Shown here one piece after another: positions 11,492 through 22,798 of a stretch of DNA of 64,000 nt. Made by a program: the position numbers and the translations under genes. The number at the start of each line of letters is the position of its first letter. The first letter of the stretch is position 1. Location of the stretch: NCBI GenBank assembly GCA_007644065.1, contig VJWN01000005.1, positions 1,364,001 through 1,428,000 of the forward strand, in the 5' to 3' direction. The DNA is from Margaritispora aquatica (taxonomy: Eukaryota > Ascomycota > Leotiomycetes > Helotiales > Discinellaceae). The notes under the pieces were generated by a model that saw nothing but the letters and a program-made list of their open reading frames with translations, had not been told where the DNA came from and did not search any database.

Positions 11492-12521
11492 TCAAATCCC
11501 CGCCTCAACAGCAGGAACACCCAAGTCCCAATCAATCTCACTGCCCTCGCCATGATTCTTAACCAACCACTCATTCGTCTTCTTAAAATGTCCACAATCA
11601 AACCAGCCTCTGCTAGCGCTCAATGGACTCGGATGCACGCTCTTCAACACACAGTGCTTCTTCTGATTAACATCCTTAACCCTCTTTCCAGCCGGCGCAC
11701 CCCAAGCCAAGAACACGACGCCACGGTTCCGCTTCGCAGCCACGGTGTCAATCACCTTTTGAGTGAACTTCTCCCAGCCACGATTGGAGTGCGAGTTGGC
11801 TTCGTGAGCACGCACCGTCAGACAGGTGTTGATGAGCAGCACGCCGCGGTCAGCCCAGGGTGTGAGGAGGCCACCATTTTTCGGGGGAGGGCGGAAGGAT
11901 GGGTAGTCATTTGCGAGGGCCTTGTAGATGTTCTTGAGAGATGGGGGAGCTGGGGTGGGCGCTCGCACCGAGAAGCAGAGGCCGTGGGCTTGGTTGAAGT
12001 TGTGGTATGGATCCTGGCCTATGATGACGGCTTTGACGGTATTGAGCGGTGTATGTCTTGACCTATTTCCAATTAGCATTGTAATTCCCAAACGTGAGTT
12101 AAGTCAAAGTAAGGAAGTGCACAAACCAAGAATAGACGTCCTCAAGCGGTGGGAAGATCGACTTCCCCGAGTCCTTCTCCCGCTGCAGGAACTTCTTTAA
12201 CTCCAAGAAATCCTTGCTGCACACCTCGGTTCTCAGCTCCTTCAACCAGCTCTCATGCATAGTGTCAATCTCGAGCTTGAGCAGCTCTTTCTGCTCAGCC
12301 GTGAGCGTCTTCACCCACGCCTCCTTGTCCCACTTCACAGCCGGAAGCGAAGCCTCGATCTTCGAACCTGATGCATCAATCTTGTCGGTCGTCGTGCCCG
12401 TTATTTTGGCACTCGTCGAGACAGTCTTGGGAGGCCCGAAGAAAGACGTAATGGAGCCATTGGGCTTGGTCTTCTTGCTGTCATTCGTAGCTGCATCGCC
12501 TGCTTTACGCTTGAGAGACAT
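11492..12521 (-). CDS. UNG1: Uracil-DNA glycosylase (family 1)
   Basis: Two exons, 12521-12127 and 12062-11492, with a 64-nt intron (GTTTGT..AAATAG), give 321 aa. It removes uracil from DNA in base-excision repair, in nucleus and mitochondria. The water-activating loop GQDPYH is at about 147-152 (Asp149) and the Leu-intercalation/His loop HPSPLSASRG begins at about 275. CLTVRAHEANSHSNRGWE and VVFLAWGAPAGKR complete the fold. The N-terminus is basic (SLKRKAGDA, nuclear-type) and carries SITSFF at 23-28, which resembles a PCNA-binding PIP box. The start is the first in-frame ATG. The plus-strand frame at 11552-12061 is its antisense shadow. Confidence 0.96.
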
Positions 12522-12929
12522 GATCAATGGTCTGTGTCGGAAGAGAATTAGGAGTAACAGATTGATGGTATTAGATTAGGAAGCTCTGAATGCAAAAAAG
12601 TGAAGTTCTTGTAAAGAATCCGGAGTCGAAGTGGGAATGTATAGTAGTGCGGAGAAGAACGGTGGAGATGGAGGTTGGCGTAAGAAAAGTCATCAGGGGT
12701 TCGCGTTAAGCACGCGAATCGCGTTAATTGATTCCAAGGGTACGCGAAGTCAGTGGTCCAAGCCAAGTTCAGCTCGAAATTAGGCAGAAGAGCAATGAGT
12801 TGTTATCTACATAATTATTCTTAGTATCTATATATTGTACAAAACGCCTATGTCGCTATGCAAGGATCATTGCCAGCCAAATGCTTTGTCCCCTTTTAAT
12901 GCGCCGTCATCCCAGAGTGAAGTGGTATA
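12522..12929. other. Intergenic, UNG1 promoter and carrier 3' flank
   Basis: It lies upstream of UNG1 and downstream of the mitochondrial carrier gene; both are on the minus strand. Palindromic-looking CGCGTTA/TTCGCGT motifs recur at 12700-12740, a possible MCB-like (ACGCG) cluster as in promoters of DNA-replication and repair genes (inference). Confidence 0.4.
12700..12742. promoter_or_regulatory. Cluster of ACGCG-type elements upstream of UNG1
   Basis: About 180-220 bp upstream of the UNG1 start there are several CGCG cores within 40 bp (CGCGTTAAG, CACGCGAATCGCGTTAA, TACGCGAAG). ACGCG is the MBF-bound MCB core that drives G1/S genes in yeasts. MCB control of UNG1 fits a replication-linked repair enzyme, but this is inference from motif clustering only. 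Confidence 0.4.
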
Positions 12930-14343
12930 TTATACATCCAATCGTTTTTGCTCCGCTCGCTCATTTACACTTCGAAATGCTCTCTTTCCTACCTCGTAGG
13001 AACTGATCATGATTGCACATGCAGGTGCAACCTTCAATGTTCGAGGTATCCATCCTTTCCACAATCCTGAGAATCCTTCCGTTCGGAAAATGTGCCACAG
13101 AAATTTGGGCATGGATCGTTGTTCAGGTGCCAAGACCTTGCTTGCTCCCTCACCAACATTGACTGGATCCTGGAAGATTTGTCTTCGGGTCTTCCCGACG
13201 TCGAAGGGCATAGTCAGGATCGAGGCAATCCCTCCGGAAGTCGCTCCAGCCACAAAACTATCCAGAAATGTTGCAGTATGGTTCTCTCTGCTCTGTGACC
13301 GGCTCCTAGCTCGTGTTCTAGAGCCACCTCGTTCTATCTCCCTTCCCCGCCCTCTTTCTCGAGCATCTGTCAATGCAGATCGTACTGTTTCGTATCCCCA
13401 CCAGTAAATCCCAGAAAAGGGTACGTCTCTCCACAGTGTCAAAGTAAGTCCTCTCCACAGTGACAGATAGCCATGTCCAGCAACCATTTCTCCCACCCCC
13501 TTTACAGTCTCAGCAAAGTGTCCACCTCCCGTAGACTGACTCGCCTGCATCCTCGTCCTGAACATCTCAATTGGACTCACAACTCCAGCAGCAACAATTC
13601 TTGCTGAAGCACCCGCGACAAGAGGAGCCGAATTATCCGAAAGATATCGATTAACTGGACTTTGCCTGTTGAATCTCAACCAGTCGTACCCAGTAAAGTA
13701 GATTATGTTTGCAGGTACTGTCATGAGTAGTGTAGGTGAAAGACCTCGCCACAATGTTGTGATTCCTTCGTTCCGTGCGATTTTTCGAAGTCCATCCAAG
13801 GTAGAATTAATCGTCCGCTTCTGAGTTTCTTCGACAGCACACTCTCCTCCTACTGAGTAACTGATTGCTCCGACTCGCGGTGTTGCCATGCAATGATCTG
13901 CTGCATTGTTTGCAAAAAAGACCTCTCGACAACATGCGGTAACTCCAAGATTCGGTGGAAGGTTGCCAAAAGAGGTCGGCGAAGATCCAGCGAGCCGCGA
14001 GATAGAAGTGAGAGGTGATTGATTAGGCTGGGACTGTAACCGAACTCGAACCACGTCCAGAGGAGTGACTGAAGATATGAGTTAATATCTGGATAGTACA
14101 TCTCCGGAATAACTTACCCAACAGTGAGGTAAACAGACTTCCAGACATCGCAGAGATCATTTTTTGACCAGCAGTGATATCAATCTCGATATCATCATTA
14201 TCCCCCATCATAACTATCGTTGTTGAAACTCCTGGTATTGGATTATCTCCATGTAACTCGTCATGTCCAAATCTCCTATGTTGCTCCGAAATGGTGGCGA
14301 CTTCCTCTTGACTTTGGGAAAGTTGATCCCAGGAACGAGACAT
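12930..14343 (-). CDS. Mitochondrial carrier of the MTM1 / SLC25A39-40 type
   Basis: Two exons, 14343-14118 and 14068-12930, joined over a 49-nt intron (GTAAGT..CTTCAG), give 454 aa. The join restores TSLLVTPLDVVRVRLQ, the first PxDxxR carrier signature; further ones are SPIEMFRTRM and MPFDVGKTRR. ACCREVFF and ETQKRTINSTLDGLRKIARNEGI mark the MTM1/SLC25A39 branch, whose animal members import glutathione into mitochondria and whose yeast member affects manganese/PLP supply. It sits in the inner membrane. An Arg/Ser-rich insert (RERGRGREIERGGSRTRAR region) in a matrix loop looks unusual. I start at MSRSWDQL; a later MMGDNDDIEIDI start near 14211 is possible. Confidence 0.9.
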
Positions 14344-14668
14344 AGGCGGTGATATTTCGTAGAGTCCAGCCCAGTTGCAAGTATGGAATTGATCGTGTAA
14401 ATCGGCAAACTTGTTGATATGAAGAATATCTTGTACAATACAAGCTAGCTTCAATCAATGATGTCGCCAACTTTTTGGTCGCATGCAAGTGAAGCCGACG
14501 GCAGAAAAAAAACGCCTTTCCGTATGTGGAATCAAGCTCTGCGATGACGGCCTGATCCGCTACATTTGATAAGACCTTATCGCCGAGGCTTCACTACATT
14601 TCAGCGACAATACAGCTTATATCCGCCACTTTTTATGTAATTTTTCTTAATAGACTGTACTGTACAAC
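14344..14668. promoter_or_regulatory. Bidirectional promoter region between carrier and F-box genes
   Basis: This 325-bp spacer separates the divergent starts of the minus-strand mitochondrial carrier and the plus-strand F-box gene. It includes two runs of A/T but no motif I can assign. The two genes must share or split regulatory sites here. Confidence 0.55.
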
Positions 14669-16178
14669 ATGGAGGAAACAAATCCAGAGCTAGAAGATTT
14701 CCGCCAGCAATGGCGAGCAGAAGTTTCAGCCAGAGCACAAGCCGATAGACCAAAGACAACCAAGCCAGTCCGTAGGCCTCCACCCATAGCGAGTTTGTCC
14801 TCTTCGAATGTCCTAAAGCCATTAAGGGAGGAGGTAGAAGATGAGCCAGAGCTGCAGATATCAGTTGCAAATTCTGCTAAAGATGTTGAGCCGAGTACAT
14901 CAAAAGGCAAGGAACCAGAATCAGCTCTGGAACATTATGAGAAAGCGGTAGAGAGGGAAGATCAAGGGAGCCTGGGGGATAGTTTGAATCTCTACCGCAA
15001 GGCCTTTCGAGTAAGCAATGTCTCCTACTGACTATTCAAAACACTAACAGTCATAGATGGATTATAAGGTAGATCAAAAATATAAGAATAAACACTTTCC
15101 TCCATCCTCTTTTTCGAAACCTACGAACACAAACCCACCCAATACAGCCGTCACTGTACCTAATCCTGCCCACCATTCCCTAGACGGGCCCCCACTACCT
15201 ATCAAACAACTCATAGCTAGTTTTATTGGTCTTACAATAGAACCAGCTCCATCGCCTATTGAAGGCACACCTCCTCAGCCATGTCCACTCTCTGATCTTC
15301 CGGATGAGATTATGGTACATATCCTCATGGAATTAGCAATCAGTGATGTAGCAAGCTTTGCTAGACTTTCCCAAGTATGCAAGAAGATGGCATATTTAGT
15401 GTCTACCGAGGAACAGATTTGGAAACGTATCTGTCAGGGATCAGAGGTTGGCTTTGGAGCAATGCACTATGATTGGCAACAAGAAGTGATGGGAGGTCCC
15501 TTAGTGAGAGCTGATGAGGAGTCAGATGAAGAGATCGTCCGGACACCTCTCAGTAGAGATCATATCACTCAGGCATTGCTCGTCAGTGCATACTCCTCAT
15601 CCTACCGCCAAATGTTCCGTTTCCGACCACGAGTACGCTTCAACGGTTGCTACATCAGTACCGTGAATTACATGCGACCTGGACAAGCTTCTGCAACTCA
15701 GGTGACTTGGAATAGTCCAGTCCATATTGTGACATATTATCGCTACCTACGGTTTTTCCGAGATGGAACAGTCATCAGCTTATTGTCGACTACTGAGCCA
15801 GCTGATGTCGTTCAGTATCTTACCAAAGACCTTCAAACTATCCATCACAAAGGAGCATCAGCCCATTTACCCTCTATTGTGATGCAGAATGCATTAAAAG
15901 GGCGGTGGCGTCTTTCCGGACCTGACGACAACCCGGATGCTGATCTCAAGGATGCTGAGGGGGACGTATTTGTGGAGACTGAAGGCGCCAACGTCAAATA
16001 CATGTACCGCATGAAGCTCGCTTTACGCAGTTCTGGACGAGGGGCAAAAAACAACAAGCTTGTTTGGCAAGGATTTTGGAATTACAACCTCCTGACTGAT
16101 GACACAGGAGAGTTTACTTTGAAGAACGATAAAGCCTTTTTCTGGAGTAGAGTTAAAAGCTATGGCGATGGAGCGTAG
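14669..16178 (+). CDS. F-box protein of the Hrt3 / Pof7 / FBXO9 type
   Basis: Exons 14669-15010 and 15057-16178, intron 46 nt (GTAAGC..CATAG), give 487 aa. Order: acidic/Pro-rich start, a TPR-like helix pair ALEHYEKAVEREDQGSLGDS..LYRKAF (about 88-115) that continues across the splice, a proline-rich linker, an F-box PLSDLPDEIMVHILMELAI (about 191-210 and on), then the FBXO9-type C-terminal domain with MFRFRPRVRFNGCYISTVNY and YYRYLRFFRDGTVISLLSTT. It should act as substrate receptor of an SCF ubiquitin ligase through Skp1. The substrate is not known from sequence. Full-length for the family; start supported by the divergent spacer. Confidence 0.93.
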
Positions 16179-16919
16179 CGCTTTCTATACAATAGACGAG
16201 TAAAATGGTTGTTTAGTGTATCATCGAACCCCAACATGCTTGTATGCTTCGTTGCTTTGTTGCATTTCGTTCTTTGCTTCATCAGTATGCCAAGGAGTGA
16301 GCCCTTTTCGACGGGCACGTATTGAGCAAGGCTTGACCTCGATTCTATTACAGTCTCTATGAACTTTGCGAAATTGCGGGAAATATCCCAATTCATCAAA
16401 AGAGAACAACATTTCTTTGTTTCTTTCTAGTATCTGTCGCTTATGGATAGTATGCCACATCTAGCGGAGCAAAAGTTGAATTCAGTATTCCAAGTGATAG
16501 AAAGAGCCAAGGCTCCAAGGCCCGAACTGAATTCGGAGCTTGTCATGTGAGAATGCTTATTAGCCGGATCGCATTTTTAGCTAGGCTCAACTTAGAATTG
16601 AGCTTTGGAAGGTGCTTGTCCCGGTCTAGTTGCAATGCGGCTGGTTTGGATTTTGTCTTTTTTTCAACTACCTTATCCCCATATGCCTCAGCTGCTTCGA
16701 GGCTCTCTTCCTATCCCCACCCCTCGAGCTTTCTGGGGGTGATTCCATTACCATCAAATTCATTCACATCTCGCTTCCCAGATGGACATTTGCTATAGTT
16801 CCAAATGACCACCAACCTATCATCAAGTCAGACACCGATTCTCCATACGAGAAACAAGACATCGGTAGTAGCAGAGATTTAGACTTGGCCTTTATCTCCT
16901 CCCACCTGTCTCTACAATA
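16179..16919. other. Intergenic
   Basis: 3' flank of the F-box gene. A plus-strand frame at 16630-16950 includes a plausible peptide (DSITIKFIHISLPRWTFAIV) but has no start context or family match; possibly a remnant. Otherwise nothing is seen. Confidence 0.35.
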
Positions 16920-17210
16920 TTACATACCACACTCGGGACCGAAAATGTGAGTCCCTTGGAACTGAACGTGGGCCATCGTGCAAGGCTCGTTCCACATCTT
17001 GGACTTCGCGGGCGGCCTCATGATGCTACCCGAATTCACAGAATTGGAGCACTCTGTGTAGCCCAATGCCAAGGAGGTAGGGTCGTTGGGTCCGTAGTCC
17101 TCGCCAATATAGCTCTGGCAGTTTTCGTCAGTAAAATTTGAGTGCGTAGCTGTGTACAGCGGAGAGGAAGGAACTGCGGAGAGGAAAATGTAGGCGTTAT
17201 AGAAATACAT
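16920..17210 (-). CDS. Small four-cysteine protein, possibly secreted or partial
   Basis: A 96-codon frame. The start MYFYNAYIFLSAVPSSPLYT is hydrophobic and weakly signal-like. Four cysteines follow in ENCQSY, TECSNS, EPCTMA and PECG. Codons mostly end in C or G (TTC, AAC, TAC, GCC, CTC), unlike the AT-rich flanks, which argues for real coding. The frame ends in TGTG-GTATGTAA: GTATGT is a perfect fungal splice donor, so the gene may continue into a further exon toward 16.6 kb that I could not fix. No family recognised; effector-like protein is one guess. Confidence 0.35.
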   Translation of the reverse strand: MYFYNAYIFLSAVPSSPLYTATHSNFTDENCQSYIGEDYGPNDPTSLALGYTECSNSVNSGSIMRPPAKSKMWNEPCTMAHVQFQGTHIFGPECGM

Positions 17211-18293
17211 CTTGGAGTTTAAGTAATACTTTGTCTAAGATAAACAAGAAGTATGACTAGAAGAGATGGAAGTGTTGACTTGTGAGTTATCTTGGACGAT
17301 GTTCGATGAATGACAAGAGCCGTCAACTTTTCAGACATTTGGAAGCCTCTTATGTACAGATCGAAGCCATCGATACCTGTTTTCGCCTCCAAAGCTCTAC
17401 CTGTCATGAATTGTCAGCTCTGACTATTTCTAGTATTAGATTTATGAGAAATTGGCGTTGCCTGTCACGGTAGTAGTTCAAGGTTCTTATTGTGCCTGTG
17501 TAACGTCAAGCGACACAGCCAAAACAAATTGCCGGCAATGGGCTTATCGGCATTCAACCACCAGCTAATGCTACCAGCTGATCTCTGGTTCGCTGACTAT
17601 ATGTCTTAGCTGTGCTAACTTAGCATTGAGTTTTATCTCTTAGATATGTGTCTGTTGGCCGCTTTTGGCAAAGGGCAGACTGTATTATTGTTTCTAAGCG
17701 CTGTATTGAACTTGTGCTAGTTGGTCGGGTTTTTGATGTGTTGTCTAACACACTGTAAAATTCGAATCTAGAAGCAACACCAAAGGAGAAGTTTTAGTAG
17801 CATGTTGATTCTTTGATGAAACTCTTTTTGGACGCTGAGTTGAAGGATATTTTCATCTGCAAGGCTATTCTGGATTGAAGCACCCGTCTCAAATGTAACA
17901 TCGCGATTCTTATGTTCAGACCGCCCATATTTGTAAGCCTGTTGGCTTCAAGGTAAATCTCAACTTTGGAGTGTAATAAAACAAAAGTCCCAGACAAATG
18001 AAAGGCGAATCCACCTCGGGTACACCTCGAAGTAACTTCCAGTCGAACGGAACAAATAGTACGACTAATGTATTAAAGTTGAGAGGGTAAAAATTGCCTT
18101 TGGAGCTCTAAGACATAAAGCTTCCTTGAAAAAGCAAGAGCCGCATATATGAGATTTTCTTAGATGACAGCTTTTTATTTACCTCGACAAGTAAGATTTT
18201 AAGCGAAATAGCTGAGTTCTGAAAGCCTTGGCGCTCTCCTTCCTAAAGAAAAGCCCTTACACTTTTGCCTACCATAATTAACTAAATTTGAAT
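17211..18293. other. Intergenic, AT-rich, 1.1 kb
   Basis: No convincing gene. Short frames at 17219-17473 and 17794-17997 have no coding character. It should hold the promoters of the small minus-strand gene and of the plus-strand gene at 18294. Confidence 0.45.
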
Positions 18294-19259
18294 ATGGGAA
18301 GCACCGCCAGCGTCAGAGACTTGCTCCCAAAACTCAAAAAGACTGGCATAGACGTCGACACTGCCTGTATCATCCATCACTCACCTTCTCAAAAATTGAT
18401 TAGTAACGAAACAAAAACCATACCAGAGGCCTTTCGATCTGCGCTCCATCCTACGATCATATCACTTTACACCACGAACAATATTTCACTTTTGCCCCAC
18501 GATATGTCTCAATCAGGCGATGCAAAAAGACAAGCGGCACAAGATGCGGTATTTGAACAGATGAGATTCCTTGGAGCGACCGATGCGTATATCAATATGC
18601 TAAAGCATCCGTGGGAGCCGGTCGCAGATCATATTCTCCTGGAAGGGCCGTTGGCTATTGTCGATCCATGTACTGGGGACGGAGTGCAGACCGAGAATCT
18701 GGCAAATATTGCGGAATGGATCCTTCAGGGTCGCACAAAGCGGGAAATATCTGATAGACAGGATTCGGTATGGAGAAATACTCGAAGATCAAACCAGTCA
18801 TCAACAACGGAGAACAACTGTTCTGACAATACAGTCGACAATGGAGATCCGACTCGATCAAGCACACAGCTGGGAGACAATGGAATGGATAGAGGAAGAC
18901 AGAGATTGAGAAGCTCTTTGGTGGTTGTGCCAAGATCACTGGAATCTGCCGCAATGAGCCACAATACCGTTGCTACACCACATTCACACCAAGCACACCA
19001 GCCGGTCGAAGAGCAATATGGCCACATGCATTCCAAACTCCATGGGAAAGATGGTTCTTGTGAGCTAGGTGCTAGGTCATCCAAGAAGGAGAGACACGAC
19101 AACAATAAGATGAAAATGCCAGCCATAATTGAAGGTAGAGCATCAAGTAGCAGATCTTTTGAGTCTCGTTCGGCAGAAAATCTAGGGATGAATAAGAGCC
19201 TAGAAGCGAGAGCCCAAGACGGACAGAGCGGAGTCAAGACAAGCACTATCAAGGAATAA
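18294..19259 (+). CDS. Hypothetical protein with myristoylation-type N-terminus
   Basis: A single exon of 321 aa. The first true ATG gives MGSTASVRDLLPKLKKTGI, which fits MGxxxS for N-myristoylation with a basic stretch after it. The N-terminal half (about 1-150) looks folded, with FEQMRFLGATDAYINMLK and DHILLEGPLAIVDPCTG; the rest is hydrophilic and low-complexity, rich in Ser, Arg and His, with SSSRSFESRSAEN near the end. I do not recognise a family. No intron is needed. A membrane-tethered protein is inference from the N-terminus alone. Confidence 0.55.
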   Translation: MGSTASVRDLLPKLKKTGIDVDTACIIHHSPSQKLISNETKTIPEAFRSALHPTIISLYTTNNISLLPHDMSQSGDAKRQAAQDAVFEQMRFLGATDAYINMLKHPWEPVADHILLEGPLAIVDPCTGDGVQTENLANIAEWILQGRTKREISDRQDSVWRNTRRSNQSSTTENNCSDNTVDNGDPTRSSTQLGDNGMDRGRQRLRSSLVVVPRSLESAAMSHNTVATPHSHQAHQPVEEQYGHMHSKLHGKDGSCELGARSSKKERHDNNKMKMPAIIEGRASSSRSFESRSAENLGMNKSLEARAQDGQSGVKTSTIKE

Positions 19260-20007
19260 GCCCCCGGAAAGAAGTTAAGGTAGCAACCTGGGCAGAGAGA
19301 GTCAAGGGAAAGTCCAAAGAGACGCAGCGATGAGTTGCATGTTCTCCTTGAGCTTGTATATCCGCTATTATGTCAGGCTGAGTATTGGATACACCTGAAT
19401 TTGCTTTGTACTTTAGAAATTGCCTTACGCTACATAGATCATTGAGCAAAAATTGACAGCAACACATTAAGAAGCTTTGTTTGTGCTCGCAGCAGCTGTT
19501 CGGAAGAAATGCTCTTTGTTCTAGTGATTCACTGCTGCGATCACAATTAAATTAAACAGGCCAGGCTTTGAGATGTCTTTATTTGTAGGGCAAACTGTGT
19601 GAGACAAATTGGAATACACACAGCCCTTGGGCTCGCTTAATTATGGATCAAGCCAGTGCGCCTAAGTACCTATCTAACGTAAGCAGTCTAAGGACACATT
19701 GATATCAATCTCTAAGTTATTTCTATCATGAATCTAAGTGAATCTTGAATGAGAGGTGTTCCAACTCAACTTGATACAAATTCCGGTTCGCCCAGTATCA
19801 AGAGACCCTAATTTTCACTCGTGGCGTTCATTTAACGCTGCCAACTTAGAATGCCCTTGATCATCATAACATCATCAACATATCTTATTGCTGCAAAATG
19901 AATGAAAAATATCCAATCTCACGCTCAAATTGGTCGAATAATCTAGGTTGTACAAATTTCATTGTTCTTCTTGAATTTTGCCAAAGCTATACTGACAGTT
20001 AACTTGC
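19260..20007. other. Intergenic, AT-rich
   Basis: Lies between the 3' ends of convergent genes. Only short, non-conserved frames are present. No repeat or RNA feature is seen. Confidence 0.5.
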
Positions 20008-21853
20008 TTAGTGCTTGCCTAAATGCATGCAAAAAAAATCTAACAATGATATCTTGTGCGATCTTCTTGGTAGTGTTTCACACATCGCTAGTCTACCCAA
20101 CATTCCAAAACCAAGGCCACCACACCCTTTAACTTGAAACAAGATCTGTAATCGCAAGTTCCTTAGCTCGTTGTGCATCATCGCGTCTGTCTGCCAAATG
20201 AAGTCCTTCTTGACCCTTTCAAACCACTCAACTCGGTTGCGTGGCCCGTATGTTAATCCCGGGTCCAGTCCATATTCTTTATTGAACGCCTTCTTGTATT
20301 CATCCGTTCTGGGAAGTTTTGGCATCCTCGATGTAGCATACATATCCCACGCCTCAATTATCGATTTTAGATCGCAGGAAGTAAGTTTATCATCTCTTGT
20401 TTTTGAATAGCCCGTCCTTCATGTACAGTATACTTGAGATTCTTTAGGAACTTCGCGTGTGGTGGCTCAACTGAGCTTTGTCGGTCATGAATCGCGTCTT
20501 TGATGATTCTTCTCAGGTCAGGAGTAAGAGAGTCTTGCTTCCCAATACCTGCTAGACCAGCATCAATGTCCGATAATAGATTGTATCCAGAAAGTTTCTT
20601 GAGCCGAGGGAACTCGGGCTTGTCTCCGCCACTAAGATTCCTGACTCGACGAAAGCGCGCTAGATCAAGAACGTACTAGAAGTATTCTAAGTCCTTGAAG
20701 AAAATTGGGCAACACATTATAAGAACCAGATCTCTGTTGTGGTTTCCAGACCAACCAATGTTCTGACTGGCGAAATTTCCATCATCTTCACGTTCTGGTA
20801 TGTACATGTCGACAATGAAGGGTAAAGTGTAAGGTGGAAAAGTGCCGAAGATCAAAGCTTTTTTCACCCACAAATTCCGTTCGTCAGAATGCGAATTTTT
20901 GATCATGTCGGTATCTTCGACTGTCCAGGACCTTTGCAGTGTCTCCTCGTCCTCCTCTGACCACAAGGGGTGTGCTTTGAACCTGATAGTTATCTTGTCA
21001 AGAATAGTGCCGAGTTCCTTGGTATCGGAGTTTTGTTTGAATGTTAATCCATCGTTGTCCTTGTCAACAGATGGTGAGAGTTCACTGCCATCGAAATCCA
21101 AATCGCTAGCCTTGGCAGCATTAGACTCCAGTCTTCTTTCAATTAAGACCTCATCTAGAGATACTATATGTGTATGCTGAGAGGGATCGATGGATTGAAC
21201 TGTTGATATTGTCCGGTGGTTTCGGCCTTCGACTTGCTTCGGATCGTCATGTTGCACGCCTATATGAGAATAGAGGGTTGGGTTCCAGATAACTTTCTCT
21301 TCGTGGTCCATTGAGCTCGCATATTTCTTTACAACCTTGTTCTCTGAGTTCATTATCATGCTCGACTTCTTTATTTCTGTCTGCAACAATTCTTCCTGCG
21401 GCTTTTGAATACACGCTGACTTGTTTTTTGCTTCCCATGGTGTCCCATGGTTCCTCATTCCCTCCTGCGAACTTAGCTTCATCTGCTTCTGTAGCTTTGA
21501 TATCTTGTTCTTGGAGCCAAAAGGTCTACCAATTTTCTTTAATCCGCTTAGAAAACTGGTCTTTTGCTTCTTCTGCGGCTTTGGTATCTTGTTCTTTGAT
21601 CCAAGTGGTCTTCCACGTTTCTTCTTCGCTGGGAAACCTTGATGACTCTCTTGCTCCTCATTGTTGCCTGACAGAGGAAACGAAACTTCTATGTTGACTA
21701 ATAAATTAGATGAAAGTCCCACGCGAAAAATGTAGATTGGGGGTTTTATTGTGGTTGTTGTGGTAATTCGCAAATTTCGAAGAAGTTATGCAGGAGGGCA
21801 CTTGCCAATACTGAACCCAAAGACCTCGGATTCTCAATTAGAAACTGTGCCAT
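20008..21853 (-). pseudogene. AT-hook protein gene with in-frame TAG and a frame change
   Basis: Read from the minus strand, a candidate start is at 21853 (MAQFLIENPRSLGSVLAS), followed by a probable intron ending near 21699. The main frame has two AT-hook-like copies, KKRGRPLGSKNK and KKIGRPFGSKNK, separated by Lys/Gln-rich sequence, then an acidic middle and WTVEDTDMIKNSHSDERNLW. A TAG at 20676-20678 follows KDLEYF; the same frame resumes at once with YVLDLARFRRVRNLSGGDK and runs about 84 codons. It must then move to another frame near an A5 run (20400-20404) to join KLTSCDLKSIIEAWDMY and MPKLPRTDEYKKAFNKEYGL, ending at 20008. A 51-nt intron (GTTCTT..CTAG) could skip the TAG, and a 38-nt intron the shift, but both would be poor. 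It is probably a decayed DNA-binding gene. Confidence 0.5.
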
Positions 21854-22741
21854 CGAAGTGTAAAAGCAAACTTGATCATATGGATATCATTTACTGAGCT
21901 ACAAAACCCATATTTTGAAGGCAATATTCAACTGTCGAGCGTCATTTTAATGAGCCTATGCATTTTTTTTTTGAAATGCTTGGAACGGGTTCAGTGCGGG
22001 AGCATTAAATCTCATTGATCCATTGTAAAGCCGCAAATCAACTCAGAATTAGAACAGAAGATAGAATGTTAGTTGCTGGAACTTCCTGTAGATGAAGTTG
22101 TTGTAGAGCGAGGAGGTGGGCTGAGTACGAATACGAGTACGATTGCGAGACCTAACTTTCTTGCACGACGACGACATTTCCTCTCATCCTCCTTCAGCAA
22201 AGCTTCCAACATACCAACTTCAGCAGGCAGAGTATTAATCTATCTATATCTTTTCGAAGGAAAATCTGCGAACAGAGATGCACAATCTATTAGGAGAATA
22301 TTCAGAGTAACAGCATGACGGTACGTGGTGTGTAGAGGAGAGATTTGTACTAGAATTTCCCCCAAGTTACCATTTCTATTTACTTATCTGCGTTATATCT
22401 TTATACGAAATATATGTAAATCCGAATTGGGCAACTTCGTCTTTAGTTTAGCTTTGGCTTCCGAGAGTGCGAATGCAATTTGTATTAAGGGTTGGATATG
22501 TTCTCCACCTTCATCGTTTGTATGTCAAGCACTGCCTACACTTCACTATGCTGATTCAGTACACACTCGAATTTTTTTTTTCAATCTTTATTTGTTTCAA
22601 TTTTCTCTTGATCCTTATCGCGTCTGATGTTATATGCTGGAACTAAAGTGCACTGCTTACCTACAGAAGTGTCTTCAACTGTTATTGACTACCTACTTCA
22701 CTAAATTCTTTCGTATTCCTCTGCACCTAATTTGGCGGTCT

Positions 22742-22758
22742 AGCTGTGTGACACAGCT
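22742..22758. repeat. 17-bp perfect palindrome (odd centre)
   Basis: AGCTGTGT-G-ACACAGCT, eight paired bases around one central G. It could be a dimeric transcription-factor site or a short hairpin. Confidence 0.8.
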
Positions 22759-22782
22759 GGCTCATTCGTTTTCGTTAGTTTG

Positions 22783-22798
22783 CATAAGGTACCTTATG
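22783..22798. repeat. 16-bp perfect palindrome CATAAGGTACCTTATG
   Basis: A perfect inverted repeat with GGTACC at its centre, 24 bp after another perfect palindrome. Its AAGGTA/TACCTT arms recur in the hairpins at 45.1 kb. Confidence 0.85.

Noticed and set aside
11552..12061. 169-aa plus-strand frame
   Set aside because: Exact antisense shadow of UNG1 exon 2, which has catalytic motifs.
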